DNA of 64,000 bases from Callipepla californica brunnescens (GCA_023055505.1 JALIRH010000004.1:40243502-40307501), one strand, 5' to 3'. Positions 12,414 through 24,328 are shown, counted from the stretch's first letter. A program made the numbers and translations. The notes: generated from the letters alone by a model not told the origin.

Positions 12414-13430
12414 TAGGTTGCTCTGAAAGTAATGCCTCCTGTTCATTTTCATGGACACTACAACAGATACAGAGAGCACAATATCACTGTTTAATAGAGC
12501 AAACTTGCACCTACAGAACACTTTATTTCAACATAGACACCACCATTCACTATGCATTTTCACCAACAATGTACGAAAGCCGGCAAGCTGTGCTCATGAA
12601 AATCTGTGCCAGTGGAGGTGACCTGCTGTTCCACCACTGCAATGATGGCGTTGTTGCTAGTTAAATGGTTCCTACACAGTCCATCTTTCAGCAGCCTGAA
12701 CAGATGGTAATCAGAAGGTTCAAAATCTGAACTATTGTGGATGTGGTAGGACAGTCCAGCCAAGATTGTCAGTATGCTCTGATCTTCAAACTGGTATGTG
12801 TCCTGTTACCATGTGGCAAGAAAAAGGTTGTTTTCTTCTCTGGCCCCTCTCAAAGTTTGAAACTTCATCTTAGTCAGCATCAATGATGTAGCAGTCAGAG
12901 TTCATATTCCAACATTGCTGCCATTGTTTCCAACTCAGTGGAACCAATGTTCAGCTCCATACAGTTTCCTGGTAATCTGCTGATTGGTGTAGATGAGCTG
13001 ATTGAGACATTTGTTGTTTAATGCTGTGACAGCTTTGGATGACTGTCCAGAATGTGGCTTGTTTCACGTCACTGTCACCACTGCTGAAATGTATCACCAC
13101 CTCATTGTGATGTTTGGTCATAAATCCACTCTTTGGTCTCTATAAACGTTCAGCAAATGTCGATGTATGTTAGTGAGTGCAATCATTTCTGCATGGAAGA
13201 ATTCAATGAAGCATCTGTGCTTCATATATACTTCCATGTCAGACTGCCCCTCTGCTTCCATTTGTCACATGGCAAAAAAAAAAATAAATATATATATAAA
13301 TAAAAAATAAAAAAGTGGAATATTGGTGGGAGGGTTTAACTTCTACTGCTATGCCACCAATATCTGCCTCTGGTGTCATAGGCCAACATAATAAAATAGG
13401 AGGCATTACTTCTGGATCAGCCCTTGTGTA
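12414..13430 (-). mobile_element. Mariner-type DNA transposon (Galluhop-like), internally deleted
   Basis: A Tc1/mariner-class element with inverted ends. The left end reads GGTTGCTCTGAAAGTAATGC from 12416 and the right end, on the other strand, GGGCTGATCCAGAAGTAATGC. The shared core AGAAGTAATGCCTCCT / GAAAGTAATGCCTCCT is typical of the avian Galluhop/Mariner1 family. The transposase is read on the minus strand and is decayed. At about 1 kb the copy is shorter than a full-length mariner because part of the central transposase region is missing. A TA lies immediately left of the left end (12414-12415), but the matching right TA is uncertain. An A/TA-rich low-complexity tract occupies 13274-13316. 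It is non-autonomous and fossil. Confidence 0.88.
12440..13275 (-). pseudogene. Mariner transposase pseudogene
   Basis: A decayed D,D34D-type transposase read from right to left. Near the start (about 13215-13130) the translation contains CFIEFLHAEMIALTNIHRHL, the N-terminal helix-turn-helix region of bird mariners. Near 12765 the motif FEPSDYHLFRLLKDGL marks the C-terminal catalytic block. The position expected to hold the second catalytic Asp reads HGN (Gly codon at 12810-12808), a loss by substitution. The third Asp (SSD just before FEPSDYHLF) is retained. The stretch between the N-terminal domain and the second Asp is shortened, and several stops and frame changes are present. No active enzyme is possible. 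Confidence 0.85.
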
Positions 13431-14907
13431 ATATCAATTTTTTTCAATAAATTCAAGAATTCTTACACTGTGGTCACTTGTACAGTATAGCCGACCTTTA
13501 AAACCATCAGAGTGCAGAGCTGATTCATTCTGTAGATACCATGAGCAATCCAGTGTGTTACACCTTGACAGATAGAAAGATTCATATCCTTATCCTTCTC
13601 TGCCTTAGTTCAGAAGCAGCCTTACCATTGCTTGAACATGATACTTATCTTCCTGCTTATCAGTATGTGATGTATCAGCTGATTCTGCGCCAACATCTTT
13701 GCTGCAGTCCCATACCTGGTACCTAAGTAGAATTAACTGGTTAGCAGTAGGATGGAGTGTAGAACTTAAGAAAAATAATTAAAAAAAATTCTGACATGCT
13801 TAGTCAGAATGAATGATTTTGCATTTGGTTATGCTACGTTGGGTCATCTTAATGGTTACATCATGTCATGTTTCATTATGTCACAACCCATGATAGATAG
13901 TAAATGACAAAGCAGAGCCACTGCATGCAGTTTATAAAAAAAAATAAATTAAAAATATATACTGTTTTCTTATCTATTCCTAGCTGTGATTTCAGCTAAA
14001 GAACTCCCATTGTGAATTCACGTTATTAATTAGTAGGTTGGGATAGCTGCAAAAAGCAGATAATTCTGAGATAGCAGCACACAGTGCGTTCAAGCAGATA
14101 CCTCAGGAGGAACTTAACTCTAAGAATAGGGTCTGTATATGAAAACAAGTTTAAATTGGGAAATAGGATTGAATATACCATCCTGCTCTGTGGTGGATGC
14201 TATTGCTAGAGTACAGTACCATTTCTTTAATGTTTTCCCTTGGATTTAAATATGCAAGGAGGGATTTTGTTCTTACCACTTGAAAAATCAGACTAGAGCA
14301 CGTGATTTTGCCTATAATTGTTCAGTCTATTCTCCAACACAGGAAGATTGCACAGGATGTTCTAAGAGATGTGGTAGTCCTTTCTCCTTAGGAAATACCT
14401 TCTGCATCAAGAAGGAGTCTTGTCCTGTTTGTAATCTTGCATTGTGTATAAGGCTTCATCTGGTCCTAGAGAATGGGGAGATGTACAGTGGCCATGGCAG
14501 AGATGAGATGTATTGTAACAGCTCAGACCAGTGCTCTCTGGCTTTTCAAGTCCTTAAATATACATCCAGATGATAGGTAGATGTCTGCACGGCAATGGTC
14601 CAAGCTCTGAAAACCCCATGAGTACATATTTACATGACAGATTTACATGATTTACTCTGGAGATCTTGCGCAGTTTTCAGGTAGAGGCTTCCATCACCTG
14701 GAATGTAGTGCAGAGCAATGTTATTTCCACTGCAGATTGAGTTCATTCTTCAGGCCATCAAAAGAAGCTGCCGTAAGTCAGACAGGCTCAAGTGCAGTCT
14801 TGTTAGGATTTCTGGCAATTTACCAGAAGCTTGTGAGGATGAGGAAATTCAGAAGGCCTTTGAATGCTGAATGTAGTTTTAACAGATCATAATTTGCCCA
14901 CAGAAAT
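13431..14907. other. Non-coding stretch, nothing recognised
   Basis: No repeat family or gene is seen. The frame at 14280-14573 is cysteine-rich in its first half, but it has no convincing domain or splice context and is judged to be chance. Confidence 0.5.
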
Positions 14908-15138
14908 GTAGGGTTACAAAGATGATAAAGGGCATGGAACACCTCTCTTATGAGGAAAGGCTGTTCAGCCTTGAAAAAAGAAGGCTCGGGGGGTGGGATC
15001 TGATCCACATCTATAAATATCTAAGGAGCAAAGAGAGGCTGGACTCTTCTTAGCAGTGTGGTGATAGGACAAGGGCAAATGGCCACAAACTGAAGCATAG
15101 GAAGCTGGACTAGAGGATCTCTAAGAGTCCCTTCCAAC

Positions 15139-15170
<32 letters not shown>
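14908..15170 (+). mobile_element. CR1 LINE fragment with internal deletion and A27 tail
   Basis: A 3' CR1 fragment beginning with GATGATAAAGGGCATGGAAC and the ORF2 region [14 protein letters not shown], slightly deleted compared with the copies at 9980 and 34890. After CACAAACTGAAGCATAGGAA it jumps directly to the 3' UTR end (GCTGGACTAGAGGATCTCTA), so roughly 170 bases present in the other copies are lost. The usual ATTCTGTG-type terminus is absent. Instead, CCTTCCAACCCCTC is followed by 27 A residues (15144-15170). CR1 normally lacks a poly(A) tail, so the tail arose by A-tract expansion or another route. Confidence 0.93.
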
Positions 15171-15174
<4 letters not shown>

Positions 15175-18100
15175 TATGGGGGTTTTTGAAATGGTTTGGT
15201 CAAGGCATTCAGGGGTTAATATGTTACTTCTAGATTACCAACACTTACAGGCTGCTGGAATCTTGTAGCTTGGTCAGTGATATGCCTATACCTAGAGTAA
15301 AGAGGTTCTGATTTGTGTGAGAGCAAGATCATACTACATCCAGGAGCTCTGTTAACGTAAAACAGGTCACAGAAAAATGGTTCTGCACTGAAAATTTTCA
15401 GAACTGGAAGTTTGTTTTGTCTTGCTTTTTATAGAGAGACACTGCAGGTGAGTATTGGTCAAAGAATCCAACTGCACATCTAACTTCCCTATTACACTGC
15501 AAAATCAGAAAGGAGCATCCCTTTATTTGTTCTTTGCTCAGCCCTTCTGTGGGTTCAGCAGAGTTGAAGCAGGACTGTTGATGCGCATCAGGTACTCAAG
15601 AGATGCACTTTGGAGCTGAAGGCAGAAGGCAGGTTTGTGCAATGTCCTGGTTAGCAGTTACTGTGTGTATCAGGAGGGATAATCACACCAGACCAACAAA
15701 GTACTTCAGGATCTGCTTACCTTAGAGCATACTGGCAGCCTAATTGACTTAACTGAGATTACAAACAGCTTAAAGTTAGTCACATGCTTTGCTGTATTTG
15801 GGCACTAATTCTGTGGCCTGAAATCTATGAAAGCTTTCCATCGAACTGGAAGGCCACTGAAATTAGCTTTCTTGGAAGGCCACTACTGCAGGAAAGAAAC
15901 AGATGGCTTTCTAGTTTTATTATAATTATTATTATTTGAATAAACAACAACAACAACTTCCTGCAGCACTTTCTGAGGAGCCAGATCTCCTGACAGAGGA
16001 ATGGCGGACCTGCAGTTTTAACTGGACCTTACCAAATTGATCCTGAGCCTTTCCCATCTTGTTTGGAGTATCCACCAACAAATCCACCAGGTTGCTTCTT
16101 GGTATATGCTCAGCATTAAATTTAAGGATTATCTTAGTCAATGAATGAAAGTGTTGTGATTGGTTTGCAATCAACAACACTCAGAAGCTGAAATGTATAC
16201 TGTTGTGATTCAGAACCAGTTTATGGCTTGAGAGAGAGGGGTAGCAAACTGTCAGTATGAAGCTTGCAGTTTTAATGCTGAGGCATTATTTCTTATAGTA
16301 GAAAAAAGCAGGGTAAGGAAGCACTTTAAAAAGTTAAATCTTCCTTTTTAGAGACTGTTGCGAATTGGATTTTTATTTTTCGGACTAAAAGCAATTTCAG
16401 GTATTACACCGGCTCATTTAGTGTCAAACTTTTGCGGCAGTCATCTTACCTTCCTATTTATAAAATAAAAACAAAACACCAGAATGTTTTCTTCCATGTT
16501 GCGTATTTCTGAGGAGTTTTTTTCATGAAGTTATTTTTCATTGATTTTTTTTTTTTTTGCATTGTCATCTCATATTACATTCATTACCTAAAACTTATTT
16601 CTTACTTTTCTTTCTGGGGAAAACAAAAACAAAACAGAAAAAATGAGTGAAATAATTATATCTTTTTTTTTCAGTTGTGGAAGTTGAGATAGCATTTCTC
16701 ATTGAGGTAACATAAGAATAAAATTTGTTTTTAGTTCAGCATTGCTTCTACATTCCTTAGTATAGGATTGAGTCTGCTGTTTTATACTATTGACTTTTTC
16801 CTTATATGCTCACAGTGAACCAGCATGATATAGGAGCACTGGGAGTTTTGGGATCCACATGTAAATATAAAAGAATTGGGCCATGAGATATCTAAAACTC
16901 TGAGATAACTCATCTGAGAGATTGCAGGACATCAGATGAGGTAGAGATCATGGCTGACTTGCGCACAAATACTGCCTAATCTGCTTTGGCAATATGAAGT
17001 GTGATATTCCCAATCATTAATATTTTATTTGATTCTGAGAAACAAGTCTAAGTGATTTGGCTCCTCATCTTTACCAGGAAGCTGAAATAGTGAAGCTGCC
17101 CTAAAGATACAGCATTTCACACTGCTAATTCTCCTTTCACAGCTATCAGGATCTCTGCTCCTTAATTTCCAGAAGTTTTCCCATGAAAATAAAATCACAA
17201 AAAATCTCCGTGGCTTGAAAACTGCACAAATCTTGATGCATTTCTGCTCTTTGGTTGGGATGTCTGTTCCAAAGTAAATGGAGAAAAGAACTAACCTTCT
17301 GCTGTAGAAATCATGCTGTTTCTTCTTAGGTCCACAACGTTCAGGAAATCATATAACATCATTTGATGTCTCTTAGGCAAGGAAAGCTTGCCTGGAGTAG
17401 GTTCGTTTTGGAGATTATTTAAAACAAAATATATTCCATCCTTCCTTTTCCCTTTTCTTCTTTTTCCATTTTTCTCTCTGTCATGGTAATACAACTCACC
17501 AGTTCACCAAGTTCTGGAGTTTTGCAGATAGTTTACTCTTAATTGGAAAGGTATAATTAGAGTAATTGCATGGAGGATTCTTGAAGTGCTAGATAAGCCT
17601 AGCTATTTTTATGGTTTCAAAAGAGGATGAAAAAGCCCACTCTTTGTTTGGTGAATGTTGTAGGAAGCCCAGTGCACAACGGATTGTTAGTTTTTCAGTT
17701 GATACTACATTGAACATGATACTGAATAGGCTGTGGATTTTGAATTTAGCACTGCTATGTGAGATTATGTGCAGAATTAAACAGCACAGAATACCGTGTT
17801 AAGAAATTAAAGGTTAAGAGCCCCATTTTTTTTTCAGTGGGCTAACACACAGTAACTACCTCTGCAATGTTGTTCTGCTTTTACCTGCTACCTCCTGCTA
17901 CCATTCTTGCTGGTATTCCCACTTACTGAAGTGGTTCCTTTTCACCTTCCACCTGTTGCTATCCAAGCTACTGGGGTAGTGCTGCAGCACATCCTGGTAC
18001 GAATGTAGTCTGCTGCTTCATGTATATGACTCCCTGAAAAATATAACCTAACTGCTAGTTAGGAGTTTCTGCTTAACTTTAGAGCTATCCTTAGCTCTAC

Positions 18101-18631
18101 TGGGAATTATCTGGTAAAGAGTCAAGATGGATGCAAGCCAATGAGGCTGTGATGAAGATTTCATACAGTTCTAGGTTTATGTCCAGATCAATAGCAAAAA
18201 GAAACCCATATCACATCTAGCCAATGAAATGAGTAGCTGATATTATCTCAACATGTCCTTCTTGCTGTCTCTGCATCTGAGCAAAGAGGTCTGGATGGTG
18301 GCAGGTCAGGATGATTGCACTTCCAGTTCTGCAATTACCTTACTGAATGCTGCTGCCACCATAGAAGAGCTGTAGGAGACCTGTCTGATACCTGAGAAAT
18401 TTTGTTTGCATTTGGAGGTTTGCCACTTGTACCAACATCAGCGCAAGGGCAGCATGGAAATGGGTGAAAAAAATATTTTAATTTCCTGTTGTCCCTCTGA
18501 AGCCAGTAGTATCAGTTGGGCTTTGCAGTTCATGTGAGTGCAGCTCTCACATAGATGTTGCACTGTTTGGAAATGACTAACATCGAGACAGAAAAGGTCT
18601 GTTTGAATAAAGTTTTCAGTTTCTGGTTTAT
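15171..18631. other. Non-coding stretch with one CpG-bearing block
   Basis: No gene or recognisable transposon. It contains the CpG-bearing block listed separately at 16350-16465. A small AAC/TTA simple tract is near 15920-15957, and a T-rich run is at about 16547-16558. The region 17860-18480 is somewhat richer in GC and free of low complexity, but I could not place it in any repeat family. Confidence 0.5.
16350..16465. promoter_or_regulatory. Candidate conserved non-coding element
   Basis: About 115 bases with four CpGs (TTGCGAATTG, TTCGGAC, CACCGGC, TTGCGGCAG) in surroundings that are nearly CpG-free. There is no repeat similarity and no open exon. Retained CpGs in AT-rich DNA often mark constrained sequence, but this is inferred from composition alone. 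Confidence 0.25.
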
Positions 18632-18905
18632 AAAATCACGGAATTAAAGAATCGTAGAATGGCTTTGGGTTGGAGGGAACCTCAAGGATCATCAAGTACC
18701 AGCTCCCCTGCTGTGGGCAGGGTTGCCAGCCACTAGATCATGTTGCCCAGGGCCCCATCAAATCTGACCTTAAACACCTCCATGGATGAGGCATACACAA
18801 CCTCTCTGGGCAACCTGTCCCAGTACCTCACCGCTCTCTCAGTAGAAAACTTTTCCCAACTTCTAATCTAAATGTCCCCTCCTTTAGTTTAAAACCATTT
18901 CCCCT
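18632..18905 (-). mobile_element. CR1 LINE 3' fragment
   Basis: The 3' end of a CR1 element in reverse orientation. Reading the minus strand, the segment starts near AAATGGTTTTAAACTAAAGG (18905-18885). It continues through AGAGAGGTTGTGTATGCC and GGCAACATGATCTAGTGGCT, and ends with CCAACCCAAAGCCATTCTAC and a diverged ATTCTNNG-type terminus at about 18640. It belongs to a different CR1 subfamily from the copies at 9.3, 14.9, 34.8 and 60.2 kb, whose 3' UTR reads GATCTCTAGAGGTCCCTTCC. It has no coding capacity. Confidence 0.93.
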
Positions 18906-20034
18906 GAAGAGCAGGGCTTAACTGGACGATTGCTGCAGGGAGGCTGCAATCTTTGCTGTGGTTCCAACTGCAAGGGCAAAGCTTCAGGAGCCTTGAAGGT
19001 CTAATGCAATCCTCGCCTTTTTGCCTTTGCCACCTTATAACAGGGACAGTGTGTGCATGAATTCCTGCAGTGCTGACTACTAAGGCAATATATATCTGCT
19101 GTCTGGAGCGAAGGAGCATAAAGATTCACTATAAAGCTGATGAGGCCCTGTGATCTCTGATGCCTTCTGGTGTAAACATTTAAAAGACCTTTAAGTTATA
19201 GCACCTCTCCAGGCAGCAAACAATATGAAAACATTAGTGACCATGATTCTCACCAGGGGCTAACGGAAGGAAAGATTTGTCCTTCTGTGTTACCACAGAA
19301 AGCTTCTCCTCTTAGCTAGCTTGCTCATTTATAACTGGGGTTGGAAAGTGCAAACCAAAATGAAACCTGCATTAAAAGAATTTTGTGGGCTGTACAAATC
19401 ATAAGGGTAACTACTTCACAAAATACTGTCAACCGAGGCATATATTTAAAAGGTTAGATAAAATATCTCCTACCCATTTTTTTTCCAGTTCTTTTCTTTT
19501 TATAGTCCACTGCAAAACAACAATAGATAAAAAGGCTGTATATAATGCATGTATTTTTTTTTTTACCTTTCCCAAAGGAGTCTCTGTGCTTCCCACACTA
19601 ATTGTAGGTTTTTCTGAAAATGCAGCATGAATCATTTATAAATAAAGAGACTTTAAAATCCCTAAAAGACTCCCTGAGGTATTCGGTATTTCAGCATAAA
19701 ATAACTGTTAAATGGAGTTATTCTGAATTAGCTTTTACTGGAAAGTGGGGAAAATAAAGTTTTCTTTTCACTGTGAATGTGCAATAATTCTTTTACACAG
19801 CTACCCAGGGTAATTGACAAGCGATTTTCATAATTCAGGTTTTAGCAAAGAAATCATCTGAAGTGGCTAACATTAAATGAACAGTGCTGCTATTAAAACA
19901 TAGCTTTCAAGAGAAACTGCATGAGATGTCAGAACCAGGGGCTCTGTGTTGAGACCTTAAAACATAATTCGGGCTATAAAATAAAAACATAGACATTCAA
20001 GCTCCACAACAAATTTATACACACACCCTCCTTG
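18906..20034. other. Non-coding stretch, nothing recognised
   Basis: Overlapping opposite-strand frames at 19385-19635 share the same bases and show no domain. There is a short T run at about 19554-19564. No repeat family was recognised. Confidence 0.5.
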
Positions 20035-20052
20035 CACATGCATGCATGCACT
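20035..20052. repeat. Short (ATGC)n alternating purine-pyrimidine tract
   Basis: GCACATGCATGCATGCAC is fully alternating purine-pyrimidine, a sequence class able to adopt Z-DNA. It is short and otherwise unremarkable. Confidence 0.7.
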
Positions 20053-20084
20053 TAAAAGTAATAAAGGAGGATTTTTTCTTCATT

Positions 20085-20330
20085 CCCTTGAAATCGTGTG
20101 ATTATTTTAGTGCACAGATAACCCTAGAAAGACAAGGCGCTCAGGAAAGGAAACTGATTTGAGTGACTCCTTTGGACTTCATAACCTTGACTGTCCATGC
20201 CCACCGTGCAGTCAGAGGTCACATTTGATCTGTGTGTGTAAAATTATGCAGAGGAAGCTTCCTCAACACTTTGTAGTTGATTGACAAATTGATCTGTCAC
20301 TCAAATGCTCCTTCAACTTATCGTGAACAG
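20085..20330. promoter_or_regulatory. Candidate conserved non-coding element with PBX/MEIS-like sites
   Basis: A repeat-free block with scattered CpGs. It contains TGATTGACA at 20278-20286 and TGATCTGTCA at 20290-20299, 12 bases apart. Both fit the composite PBX/MEIS (TGATTGACA-type) pattern. A further TGATCTGTG is at 20226-20234. The motif spacing is what one sees in homeodomain-cofactor enhancers, but neither binding nor conservation was tested. Confidence 0.3.
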
Positions 20331-21689
20331 TAAAGAAAATTATCTGTTCTGTGCATATGTGAGAAAAAGCCTGTTCATTAACCTCTAGACTGCTGAAGCT
20401 GTGGAACATATAATGCTTCAAGGAATATGTACTCTATATGAAAAGTATGCAAAAGATACGGGTGTATGCATATATTTATATACATACATTTGTGTGTAAC
20501 ACGTATAGAAATATGCATCCATAGTAGAGCAGCCCATACGATACGTATATATTTCTGTATATATTACATCAGTTTGGAGAGCAAACTTTACACACTTTTT
20601 TATATGATTTTTTTTTGTGTGCAACAGCTACAGAAGGGTAAACACCCAAAGATGCTTCCCACAAGTATTTGGCATGGCTTGCCTCATAATCTAAGATGCC
20701 TGTGACTGTTATCTCTCAGATATCCTGCCTACACTGTAACTCCCAGGTTATTTACAAACATCGGTGTCTCACAAGTGCAAGGATTTAAGAACAGCTAACG
20801 ATAAAGGCAGGGCCTAATTCATTCCAAGTGTTAAGCAGAGGCAGCTTGGATAGATTTAGTGGATCTGTGCCTGTTTGTAACAGAAGCAAATTTAGTTTTA
20901 CGTACCATGCGATACTCACCTGGCATCCAGGTGCTTCACATTGGGTACATTTTTTCAAGTCATGTGTATGTACACATCTCTTTTGTACCCCTTGCTAACT
21001 GCTAGTCTATGTGGTGTTATTCATCTACCTAATCTAGGTGAAAAGAGCTGATCTCTATGGGCATTTCTCTCTAAATGCTCTGTGTGTCACTGAACCTCGA
21101 CTATGAGATCTACAGAAAAACCTGAAGCTACAGGGTGATGATGATTGTGTGCTTTGTTTGTTGGCCTCTTTTCATTTTATTTTTTGGGTTTTTTATCCCC
21201 TTAAGCCCTTCACAGAAAGCACTGCTGAAGCAAACTCTCAAATTTCAAACCTTATGAAAGTTCTCTCTGATGCCCCGTTTGCCAGCTTCTGACCCACCCT
21301 GGTGATAGGGGGTGTTACACGGGGGAGCAAGCCTAGAGAGAGATTTTGACAGGATGACAGAACTCCTAATTTTGTGCAGTGTATTTGCTTCCAATCGATG
21401 TTGTTAAGTAGCATAGACTTTGGGATGGGAGGGAAAGGAATAAAAATATAATTGATCTCAACATAATTTTTATTTTCCTATACAAAACTTTTTTGCTTTT
21501 TCTATTTAATTTTTTTCTTTGCCAGTGGCTTACTAGCTTGAAGTCTTTGAAACACTGAGTTTTCTATAAAATCCAAATAATTCTCTGTAAATCAAAGTAC
21601 TTGGCATGCTTACTGCAAAGCCTGGAGGTTTTTTTTTTTAATTTTTTTTTAAGGTAATCTCTAGAAAGTAGTTTGTACTCATGTTTTCA
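20331..21689. other. Non-coding AT-rich stretch
   Basis: TA/TG-rich alternating sequence at about 20400-20580 and T runs near 21630-21650. No gene or known repeat was seen. Confidence 0.5.
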
Positions 21690-21965
21690 CAGTGATTAAA
21701 TATGCAAAGTAATTTTCATGATTATCACCCCGTTCTGAACCAAATCAGATGCGGCTATGCTTCTCTTTGTACAAAGCCAGTTATTGGATCAGATTCCAAA
21801 ACAAATCCCCTGAATTTGGCGGATCATCATTTTAAAAGGGGGCTTGTTAAGGTAATGATTAAATTAAACCACCCCTTTAAGAATATTTAGATCTGGTCCG
21901 CCAAGCGGAACGGTCTAATGGTTTTTAAATTAGAAGCTGCGAATGCTAGTGAATTTCTTTTGTGG
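21690..21965. promoter_or_regulatory. Candidate conserved non-coding element (homeodomain-rich)
   Basis: An unbroken block with retained CpGs. It has a homeodomain-type cluster TAATGATTAAATTAA at 21853-21867, a small palindrome TCCGC-CAA-GCGGA at 21897-21909, and a GATCAGATTCC / GGCGGATCATCA segment near 21790-21830. It has no repeat similarity and no convincing exon; the 62-codon frame inside has no donor or acceptor context. Its texture is that of a deeply conserved developmental enhancer, which is inference only. Confidence 0.35.
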
Positions 21966-23971
21966 GTCAAGTGGGTATTAACAAATGCTAAGACTGTTCT
22001 CTCTTTTGTCATCACCTTGAAATCTGCAAAGAAAAGCGAAGAGTGAGAAAGACACAAGGAGAGAAGCAGTGTTAGTATTTAAAATCAGAGCTTTTTAACC
22101 AAGGGCAGCTTCAGATTTACAAGGTTGGAGAGGAGAAGGTATGAGATGCTGCTGCTAGTAATCTCTTTATACTTCACTCTTGAGAGAGAGACTGAAGCTC
22201 GAAGCATCAAGGAAGTGGAGAACCCAAGTGCATTTGATTCTGGCAATCTTAAGCTATTGCAGAGGTGTAATAGCCTGCTAACCACAGAAGCGTGGATAAC
22301 AACCCATACCTGTGGCTTCCAGATTTCTTAACCCTGTCAATTTAAAACGTGCTTTTAGCCTTAGATGCAACTGAGAGTTTGCAGCATGGAGAGACAATTT
22401 TTTGCTTTTGTGGAGAGGATGGCTGGGTTCCTTCCAACTCCAGAGACTTCTCTTTTGGATACCGAAGGCAAACTGTATTTGTCACTAGTATTTTTCATCC
22501 TCCAGCCCTAGCTGATACTGGAGTTCTGTGCATATTGGATTTATGGGGCATAACAATCTCCCTGGTGGGAGGAAATCCACATTAAAATATAAACCTGTCA
22601 AGTCAGGTCAAGTCACAGCTAACAAAATACCAGTGCTGTTCTTCTGTGGTTAGTTCCTGTTCCTCTTTAGTCATACATAAGTTTCTGAAAATGGCACCTC
22701 TTGGGCCAATTTTTTTTTCTGTTCTAAGATGGCTTGAAAGTAAACTGTTGTGTGGGGGAGGTCAGAGGTAAAATCTGATCTGCTCTGAGCAAAGTGGAAG
22801 GAGAAATATGTTTCTGTTTATTGAAACAAAAATCCTCATGGCTATTTTGTTTATGAATAGCCTTCTAACTAAAATGGTTATGAGTGGAAAGCTGGCTCAT
22901 GCTACTGAAATAACAATAAGTGGTGAGGTGCACTTCTGCAGGTGAAAATGTCAGTTTTCAGTTGACTGAATTATGACCCTTTAGAAATTGCATGCTTTGG
23001 ACATGCAGTTCTGTACATTTTGTGTAGGGCTTTTTGCTAAGCTTGTAAAATATGCACTTAAGAAGAGACGTGCTCTATGTGTGCACACTGTGGGAGGGGG
23101 AAAGAGTAGGCTACCTTTGCTGTGAAATGAGTATTTTCTGACGTGACATTGTGGGTAGGGAAGATGGCTTACTATGCTGAGCCCTGGGTTGGTTTTTTTT
23201 TTGTTGCAATTCAAGTAAGTAAAGTGATCTAGCGAAGACAGATTGGCATGCTCCTAGTGTACTGGCTTTATTTCATTGCTTGTGCTCTCCTTACTGACCC
23301 ATGAAAGCTCCAGTGAGTTGCTACTAGAAAGATTTGAAATATGAGCAAAATCATTAGGAGTGTGTTTCTTTTTAACACCTCAGAATTCAAAAGTTTCTAA
23401 ATTCAGGCTTGATAAACAGCCTTAACTGTGCACCTTACATTTAGGCATTGTGATACAACTGTTTCTGATTCAGCATGCTGGTTTTAGATGTTTACGTTCT
23501 TGGGAGCAGTGGACAATTCTGTATAACCTTCTATACACTGTGCAGCAAACTAAGCAACGAAACAAACTAAAGGTTTTGATGTGCATGGCACTGAAAATTG
23601 GGCTGAAAGACTAGAAAGTAATTATAACATGTTCTACAGGCTAATTCCCCTCAAGTGAAAAGTTTTTTGCAATCATGGCCAGTCTTCTCTCTAACAAAAA
23701 TAGTGGTGTGCTCCAAATAAGAATTGCTGGAAATAAATTATAGTGCACAAAACTGAAGAACTAAAGACTTGTTTAGAAAGCAGCAAGGAGATTATGATAG
23801 ATCTATATGATCTGTGGTTATGTATATTAATCTGGGCTCCCCTCATTACCTTTTAATATAATTCAGGCAGCAGTAAGACTGTTCAGATTCTGTTTTGCAT
23901 GTGAGACTGTATAATATGTAGTAAACCTTTTGTTTACATTGCCATATCATTTTGGTCAAGAGATCAGTCAA
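21966..23971. other. Non-coding stretch, nothing recognised
   Basis: No gene, splice-flanked exon or repeat family was identified. Opposite-strand frames at 22085-22331 overlap each other and are judged to be chance. Confidence 0.5.
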
Positions 23972-24328
23972 GTGGTTCATCTTTCATATCATTGTTGCCA
24001 CTGCTGAAATGCAGCACCTATCACATCACTGTGCTCACACCCACTGTTTGATCTCCATAAACATTCAGCAAGTGTGAGTGAATGTCAATGGGTGCCATTT
24101 TTTTCTGCATGGAGGAAATCAATGACAGATCTTTGCTTCAAATGCACTTTTAAGGCAGATGCCATTCTGTCAGACTGCCCCTCTGCTGCCATCTGTTGCA
24201 CAGCAATGAGGTGTAATGGAGTGGTGGTGGGAAGGTTCAACCCCTACTGCCATACTACCAACATCTGCCTCTGATCTTGTGGGCCAACATAAAAAAATTG
24301 GAAGCATTACTTCTGGAGCAGTCCTTGT
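23972..24328 (-). mobile_element. Mariner-type transposon, solo transposase-start end
   Basis: A fragment homologous to the right part of the mariner copy at 12414-13430 and in the same orientation. It carries CACTGCTGAAATG, then CATAAACATTCAGCAA, CTTTGCTTCAAATGCA and CAGACTGCCCCTCTGC, then CCAACATCTGCCTCTG. It ends with the terminal sequence GAAGCATTACTTCTGGAGCA. Only the end bearing the transposase N-terminus is present; everything left of about 23972 is missing, including the other terminal repeat. The AT-rich insertion seen in the first copy is absent, so this copy is closer to the ancestral form there. It cannot move. Confidence 0.87.

Noticed and set aside
17860..18480. GC-richer stretch suspected of being an old LTR or retrovirus remnant
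   Set aside because: No terminal TG/CA pair, primer-binding site, polyadenylation layout or coding trace could be supported.
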